From JABCZS01 sp041660525 (GTDB lineage Bacteria > Pseudomonadota > Gammaproteobacteria > JABCZS01): a stretch of DNA of 64,000 nt. The stretch is from the NCBI GenBank assembly GCA_041660525.1, contig JBAZWD010000011.1, positions 12,729 to 76,728 on the forward strand. Direction: 5' to 3'. The position numbers and the translations under genes were made by a program. Under the pieces are notes generated by a model that was not told the origin of the DNA, made no database searches, and was given only the letters and a program-made list of their open reading frames with translations. Position 1 is the stretch's first letter; every line of letters starts with the position of its first letter. This document shows positions 59,522-64,000 of this stretch, piece by piece.

Positions 59522-60192
59522 CAGCAGAACTTTCATTGTGGAGCTTATTTTGGCAAGCCAGTTTTTTAGTGCAAATGGTGATGCTTATTCTGACATTCTT
59601 GTCCGTTGCTTCATGGACACTTATTTTTCAACGTAATCGTTTATTGAATAACGCACATCAACAAGCTGCGAAATTTTCTAAAAAATTTTGGTCGGATACA
59701 GATTTAAACCAACTTTATCAAGAAGTCGGTAATAGCAATAATCGTTCGGGAGGCTTAGCCCATGTGTTTTACCAAGGCTTAAAAGAATTTATGCGTTTAA
59801 ATCAACGCAAAGATTTAGACCCCAGCTTTATTTTACAAGGCTCACAACGCGCGATGCGTATTGCGGCATCAAAAGAAAATGATGCGCTACAAAAAAACGT
59901 CAGCATTTTAGCCACTATTGGTTCCGTAAGTCCATATATTGGTTTATTTGGTACTGTGTGGGGCATTATGCACGCGTTTGTAACCTTAGGTTCAGTACAA
60001 CAAGCCACTTTAGCCATGGTTGCACCGCCGATTGCAGAAGCATTGGTGGCCACTGCTATGGGTTTATTTGCTGCGATTCCCGCAGTTATTGCGTATAACC
60101 GTTTTTCACAAAAAATAGATGAACTGAATACTTCTTATTTACGTTTTAGCGAAGAGTTAATTAATATTCTCCAACGTCAAGTACAAGTGTAA
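59518..60192 (+). CDS. tolQ: Tol-Pal system proton channel subunit TolQ
   Basis: The 224-aa MotA/TolQ/ExbB protein has three transmembrane helices (about 15-38, 130-155, 165-190) with the conserved 'LATIGSVSPYIGLFGTVWGI' and 'VAPPIAEALVATAMGLFAAI' motifs that line the proton path. With TolR it energises TolA to hold Pal and constrict the envelope at division. The start ATG overlaps the ruvB stop. Confidence 0.96.
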   Translation: MTAELSLWSLFWQASFLVQMVMLILTFLSVASWTLIFQRNRLLNNAHQQAAKFSKKFWSDTDLNQLYQEVGNSNNRSGGLAHVFYQGLKEFMRLNQRKDLDPSFILQGSQRAMRIAASKENDALQKNVSILATIGSVSPYIGLFGTVWGIMHAFVTLGSVQQATLAMVAPPIAEALVATAMGLFAAIPAVIAYNRFSQKIDELNTSYLRFSEELINILQRQVQV

Positions 60193-60203
60193 GGTTAACC
60201 ATT

Positions 60204-60647
60204 ATGCAATACGATTATAATAATACGTCGCTAAATAAACCGATGGCTGAAATTAATATCGTGCCTTATGTGGATGTAATGTTGGTATTGTTAATCATTT
60301 TCATGGTGACAGCGCCGTTATTAACGCAAGGTGTGATTGTTGATTTGCCTGAATCCAGCGCGCAAATATTAGAAGAACAAGAAATGCCACCCATTATTGT
60401 TTCTGTAGATGCGAAAGGGAATTATTTTCTAAACATTGAACAAAATCCTAATACGCCCATGCTACCTAGCGCGCTGAGTAAACAAGTCGCAATCGAACTT
60501 GAAAAAACTCCACATCGTCCGGTTTTAGTGCGCGGTGATAATCTTGTCGATTATGGAAAAGTGGTAACGGCCATGGTGTTATTACAACATGCTGGCGCTA
60601 AAAGTGTCGGACTAGTAACAGATGCGGATGAAACAGGTGTTCAATGA
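60204..60647 (+). CDS. tolR: Tol-Pal system subunit TolR
   Basis: The 147-aa ExbD/TolR protein has a cytosolic start, one transmembrane helix with the proton-carrying Asp (NIVPYVDVMLVLLIIFMVTA), and a periplasmic domain ('LPESSAQILEEQEMPPIIVS'). It lies 11 bases after tolQ and overlaps tolA by four bases. Confidence 0.95.
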   Translation: MQYDYNNTSLNKPMAEINIVPYVDVMLVLLIIFMVTAPLLTQGVIVDLPESSAQILEEQEMPPIIVSVDAKGNYFLNIEQNPNTPMLPSALSKQVAIELEKTPHRPVLVRGDNLVDYGKVVTAMVLLQHAGAKSVGLVTDADETGVQ

Positions 60648-61465
60648 AACCGTTAACGCCAGATTATAAGCGCGCGCTATATTGGGCGTTGGGCTTGCAT
60701 CTTGGTATTGTTGTCATGATGTTGTTGCAAATTGATCTCCCATGGGAAAATAAAAAACCTGCCATTAGTTATGCAATAGAAAATGTTGAAATTGTGCAAG
60801 CGCATACGGTTTCACAAGCATCATTAGACGCGCAACAAGAACGTAAACTTGAAAAGCAACGCGCTATTGAAGCTGCTAAAAAAGCTGAAATTGAAAAACA
60901 AATACGCGCAGAAGCCGCTAAAAAAGCTGAAATTGAAAAGCAAAAACAATTAGAGCTGGCTAAACAAAAAGATGCAGCTAAAAAAGCAGAAGAATTAAAG
61001 CAGGCAGAATTAACGAAACAAGCAGAAGCTTCTAAACAGGCGCAAGCGGAGAAACAGGCGGAATTGGCTAAACAAGCAGAATTGGCTAAGCAAGCCGACG
61101 CTGCACAACAACAAGCCGCGGCAGAACAAGCAGCAATTGATGCGCAGCAACAGGCGCAATTGCAACAAGCCAATGCCAGTGAAGTTGCACGTTATACTGC
61201 CATGGTTAAACAAAAAGTCATGCAAAATTGGTTGGTACAACACGGTTTTGAAGGTTTAAGTACAGAATTGCATGTGCGCGTTGCACCCAGCGGCACTGTA
61301 TTAAATGTGCAAATTGTGAAAAAAAGTGGTAATGATGCCTTGGATCGTTCAGCAGTTTCTGCGGTGAATCGCGCATCGCCCTTGCCGGTGCCTACGGATC
61401 CAACTTTATTTGAATCTTTTAGAGAAATTCGGCTAATATTAAGGCCAGAAGAAGTCTTAGGGTAA
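60644..61465 (+). CDS. tolA: Tol-Pal system bridging protein TolA
   Basis: The 273-aa protein has an N-terminal transmembrane helix (about 12-30; ALYWALGLHLGIVVMMLLQI) and a long Ala/Lys/Glu/Gln coiled coil (about 62-178, with tandem 'AAKKAEIEKQ'-like repeats). The C-terminal globular TonB-like domain follows (about 185-270; VKQKVMQNWLVQHGFEGLST, 'LHVRVAPSGTVLNVQIVKKS'). It spans the periplasm from TolQR to TolB/Pal. Its repeats create long antisense open frames that are not genes. Confidence 0.94.
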   Translation: MKPLTPDYKRALYWALGLHLGIVVMMLLQIDLPWENKKPAISYAIENVEIVQAHTVSQASLDAQQERKLEKQRAIEAAKKAEIEKQIRAEAAKKAEIEKQKQLELAKQKDAAKKAEELKQAELTKQAEASKQAQAEKQAELAKQAELAKQADAAQQQAAAEQAAIDAQQQAQLQQANASEVARYTAMVKQKVMQNWLVQHGFEGLSTELHVRVAPSGTVLNVQIVKKSGNDALDRSAVSAVNRASPLPVPTDPTLFESFREIRLILRPEEVLG

Positions 61466-61479
61466 ATGAGGAGTTTTTT

Positions 61480-62784
61480 ATGTTAAAACGTTTGATCAGT
61501 TTATTTTTATTATGTTATTTACCCGCGAGTTTCGCTTATTTAGAAATTGAAATCACGCAAGGCGTTGATTCCGCAATCCCAGTTGCGGTCGTACCTTTTG
61601 CAGGCACGGAAAGTTTGCCTAAAGATTTAAATGTCAGTGACATTATTCAAAATGACTTGCGACGCAGCGGTGAGTTTAAAATATTTTCTGAAAAAGACAT
61701 GGCGCAAAAACCTTCTGACAGTAATGAAGTTGAATTTGCCTATTGGCGAAATTTAAGTCAAGAAGCCTTAGTGATAGGTGAAGTTTTACCGATGGCGGGT
61801 AATCGTTATCAAGTTAAATTCAGCTTATATGATTTATTTACCCAAGCTGGCACCGCAAATCCTTCCCCCATATTAGTACGTGAATTTGTTATTGATGCAA
61901 AACAATTACGTCATTTAGCGCACCATATTAGTGATTTAATCTATGAAAAATTAACTGGCTTCCCGGGCGCGTTTTCTACACGTATTGCCTATGTTGCCTT
62001 AAGCTGGAATAACGGTAAACCTGGGCAATACCGCTTAGACGTTGCCGATGCTGATGGCTTTAATCCACAAACCATCCTCAGAAGCAATGAACCCATCATG
62101 TCACCGACATGGTCACCCGATGGTAAACAATTAGCCTATGTATCTTTTGAGAAGCATAGAGCGCAAATATACATTGCTGACGTGGCCACAGGGCAGCGTA
62201 AATTAGTATCTAGCGCCCCAGGAATTAACGGCGCGCCTGCATTTTCCCCAGATGGCAGGAAATTAGCCTTGGTTTTATCGCATGCCAATGTGCCAAAAAT
62301 ATTTATTTTAGATTTGAGTAATGATAAACTGACCCAGGTTACGCAAGGGTCATCGATAGATACAGAGCCATTTTGGCTCGATGCTAATCACTTAATATTT
62401 ACTTCAAATCGCAGCGGCCAGCCGCAAATTTATAAAGTCAATTTGAATAATAAAAAAGTGGATCGCATGACTTTTACCGGTGAATATAATGCGCGTGCCT
62501 CTGTAACGCCTAATGGCGAATACATGGTGATGATCCATGGCAATAAAGGCCGTTACCATATTGCAGCACAAAATTTACGGAATAATCATATTCTCATTTT
62601 GACGCAAACGAGTATGGATGAATCACCGAGTTTGGCACCTAACGGTCGTATGATTATTTATGGTACAGTAAACAAAAATAAACGTGTGTTAAGTGCTGTT
62701 TCTATTGATGGGCGTGTTAAACTATTAATTCCGACGCAAGAAGGGGATGTTCAAGAACCTGCTTGGTCGCCAAAACTAATGTAA
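61480..62784 (+). CDS. tolB: Tol-Pal system beta-propeller protein TolB
   Basis: The 434-aa periplasmic protein has a signal peptide (LISLFLLCYLPASFA), an N-terminal domain (DLNVSDIIQNDLRRSGEFKI) and a C-terminal six-bladed propeller with WD40-like blades ('IMSPTWSPDGKQLAYVSFEK', 'NGAPAFSPDGRKLALVLS'). It binds Pal and is released by TolA. GAGGAG lies upstream of the ATG. Confidence 0.97.
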   Translation: MLKRLISLFLLCYLPASFAYLEIEITQGVDSAIPVAVVPFAGTESLPKDLNVSDIIQNDLRRSGEFKIFSEKDMAQKPSDSNEVEFAYWRNLSQEALVIGEVLPMAGNRYQVKFSLYDLFTQAGTANPSPILVREFVIDAKQLRHLAHHISDLIYEKLTGFPGAFSTRIAYVALSWNNGKPGQYRLDVADADGFNPQTILRSNEPIMSPTWSPDGKQLAYVSFEKHRAQIYIADVATGQRKLVSSAPGINGAPAFSPDGRKLALVLSHANVPKIFILDLSNDKLTQVTQGSSIDTEPFWLDANHLIFTSNRSGQPQIYKVNLNNKKVDRMTFTGEYNARASVTPNGEYMVMIHGNKGRYHIAAQNLRNNHILILTQTSMDESPSLAPNGRMIIYGTVNKNKRVLSAVSIDGRVKLLIPTQEGDVQEPAWSPKLM

Positions 62785-62799
62785 AGAAAGGAGTATCTA

Positions 62800-63321
62800 A
62801 TGAAATTAAACACTTGGGTTAAATTAACAACTTTGGCTATCGCTGCGGTAGCAATGGTAGGTTGTAGCAAACCTAAAGACGACGAAAACAATGTCAGCGT
62901 TGATGATGAATCTAGCATCAGTGGTGCAGGTTCTTATAGTTCATTTACCGGCGGTGAAATGACAGCTGAAGAAGCTGAAACCTTACGTCAACAACGCGTA
63001 TTTTACTTCGCTTATGATTCAAGCACTTTGCCTCCTGAAGATTTGCGTGCTATTGAAGCGCATGCTTATTATTTAGTGCATCATCCTAACGCACGTGTTC
63101 GCGTTGAAGGTCATACCGATTCTCGCGGTAGCCGTGAATACAATATTGCATTGGGTGAGCGACGTGCTCAAGCTGTTGCTAGAGTATTATATTTAGCCGG
63201 TGTAGAAAATCATCAAGTTGCAGTCGTGAGCTATGGTGCAGAAAAGCCCGCAGTTCAAGGCATGAACGAAGAAGCGTGGCGTTATAACCGTCGTGCAGAA
63301 ATTGTTTACGAGGCTGAATAA
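62800..63321 (+). CDS. pal: Peptidoglycan-associated lipoprotein Pal
   Basis: The 173-aa lipoprotein has a lipobox (MVGC, Cys22), a short acidic linker and an OmpA-like peptidoglycan-binding domain (FAYDSSTLPPEDLRAIEAHA; EGHTDSRGSREYNIALGERR with the Asp and Arg that bind diaminopimelate). It anchors the outer membrane to peptidoglycan. GAAAGGAG precedes the ATG. Its stop overlaps the cpoB start by one base. Confidence 0.97.
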   Translation: MKLNTWVKLTTLAIAAVAMVGCSKPKDDENNVSVDDESSISGAGSYSSFTGGEMTAEEAETLRQQRVFYFAYDSSTLPPEDLRAIEAHAYYLVHHPNARVRVEGHTDSRGSREYNIALGERRAQAVARVLYLAGVENHQVAVVSYGAEKPAVQGMNEEAWRYNRRAEIVYEAE

Positions 63322-64000
63322 TGTTAAACGTGCGTCATTTCTTAGTCATTATTGGCTGCTGCGCAACATCTGTTGCGCAAGCTGAATCTGTGCAAGCGCA
63401 ACTCGATGCGTTAACTCAGATTGAAGAAATACGCGCGGAATTACAGGCCTTACGTGGTGAAGTTGAAGTTACACAATTTGAGCTTAAACAACTCGAACAG
63501 AAACAACGTGATTATTACGATGATTTAAATCAACGTTTATCACAAAAAGAGCAAACAACTCCAGCAGCACCCGCTGCTGTAGTTGCAGCGTCAACTGCGC
63601 CTACTGTGCCGACAACAACTGCGCCAAATGCATATTCCGGCCCTGAAGGAAAACCTGCAGCCGCACCGATTGTTGCACCCGGTGCAATAGTTGATACCAC
63701 AACCGCAGTTGCGGAAGTGAATAACGCAGGCAATGATTTAGGCGCTTATCAAGCTGCTTATAACTTTTTACAAAATAAAAAATATCCCGAAGCCATCGCT
63801 GGATTTAACGCTTATTTAAGTGCTTATCCCAAAGGCGATTATGTCGCTAATTCTGAATATTGGCTGGGTGAAATCCATTTAATTCAACATCAATATCCGC
63901 AAGCTGAAAAAGCATTTTCACGCGTGGTTAACGATTACCCCGCACATCAAAAAGCGGCTGATGCTTTATTAAAATTAGGTTATGTCTACGAAGCTTCAGG
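63321..64000 (+). CDS. cpoB: Cell division coordinator CpoB (YbgF), 3' end outside window
   Basis: The frame starts MLNVRHFLVIIGCCATSVAQ (signal peptide ending at AQA) and stays open to the window edge, giving about 226 residues. A coiled coil that trimerises the family follows (ALTQIEEIRAELQALRGEVE), then an Ala/Pro/Thr linker and the first TPR repeats (LGAYQAAYNFLQNKKYPEAI, 'YPQAEKAFSRVVNDYPAHQK'). CpoB links Tol-Pal to PBP1b during septation. It is the last gene of the tol-pal cluster. Confidence 0.93.
   Translation, partial: MLNVRHFLVIIGCCATSVAQAESVQAQLDALTQIEEIRAELQALRGEVEVTQFELKQLEQKQRDYYDDLNQRLSQKEQTTPAAPAAVVAASTAPTVPTTTAPNAYSGPEGKPAAAPIVAPGAIVDTTTAVAEVNNAGNDLGAYQAAYNFLQNKKYPEAIAGFNAYLSAYPKGDYVANSEYWLGEIHLIQHQYPQAEKAFSRVVNDYPAHQKAADALLKLGYVYEAS

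Noticed and set aside
60842..61100. Tandem DNA repeat within tolA
   Set aside because: The near-repeats encode the normal TolA coiled coil and need no separate explanation.
60769..61173. Cys/Ala/Ser-rich antisense frame opposite tolA
   Set aside because: It is the complement of TolA's Ala/Lys/Gln repeats; composition is artefactual.
1..64000. CRISPR arrays
   Set aside because: No regularly spaced direct repeats were seen; the repeats found are inverted and dispersed.

Overview
The window looks like a chromosomal segment of an AT-rich, host-associated gammaproteobacterium, most plausibly a member of the Legionellales (Legionella/Coxiella/Berkiella-like). Two things point there. The housekeeping backbone is gammaproteobacterial (ftsB-ispD-ispF-surE-nlpD-rpoS with mutS nearby; recA-alaS-lysC-csrA; aspS-yebC-ruvC-ruvA-ruvB-tolQRAB-pal-cpoB). 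Between these blocks lie many large proteins with eukaryote-like modules: ankyrin repeats, Sel1 repeats, a histone-deacetylase domain and acidic or Ser-rich low-complexity tails. Such proteins are typical of type IV secretion effectors, although no secretion genes are visible here. The genus is my inference, not a database result.

Bases 1-20,300 are mainly accessory. They hold a left-truncated ankyrin protein with an in-frame TGA near its end; a small Lys-rich protein; a 774-aa histone-deacetylase-like protein whose stop codon lies inside an insertion-sequence-like end; an alpha/beta hydrolase; an outer-membrane barrel pseudogene beside a second copy of that end; and a PAS-LuxR regulator. Two paralogous CHMI-type isomerase genes (9,174 and 19,858) then flank an ArsC-like protein, a 1,403-aa protein, and a run of three genes that includes two Smr fusions (Smr-Sel1-transmembrane and Smr-ankyrin), followed by another ankyrin/coiled-coil protein. 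A decayed fragment of that last family sits just after the second isomerase.

Bases 20,400-29,700 hold metabolic and transport genes: a secreted protein, tRNA-Arg(CCT), a hotdog thioesterase overlapping pdxJ, a GST, an aromatic amino-acid permease convergent with folD, and a ferric-iron ABC transporter (fbpABC) with a Fur-box-like promoter. A 158-bp palindromic repeat lies upstream of it.

Bases 29,750-46,200 are the ftsB/isp/surE/nlpD/rpoS/mutS block and the recA/alaS/lysC/csrA block. A HepT-MntA toxin-antitoxin pair sits between alaS and lysC. A secreted protein gene containing ten undetermined bases precedes acpS, and wrbA is convergent with acpS.

Bases 46,300-64,000 hold a probable effector, acylphosphatase, a nested 308-bp palindrome, and pabB carrying an in-frame copy of the palindromic repeat. 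Then comes the aspS-yebC-ruv-tol backbone, interrupted by an ankyrin gene, a Phd/PIN toxin-antitoxin pair inside ruvC-ruvA, and a membrane protein gene between ruvA and ruvB. The window ends inside cpoB. No rRNA, CRISPR array, intact transposase or prophage was seen.
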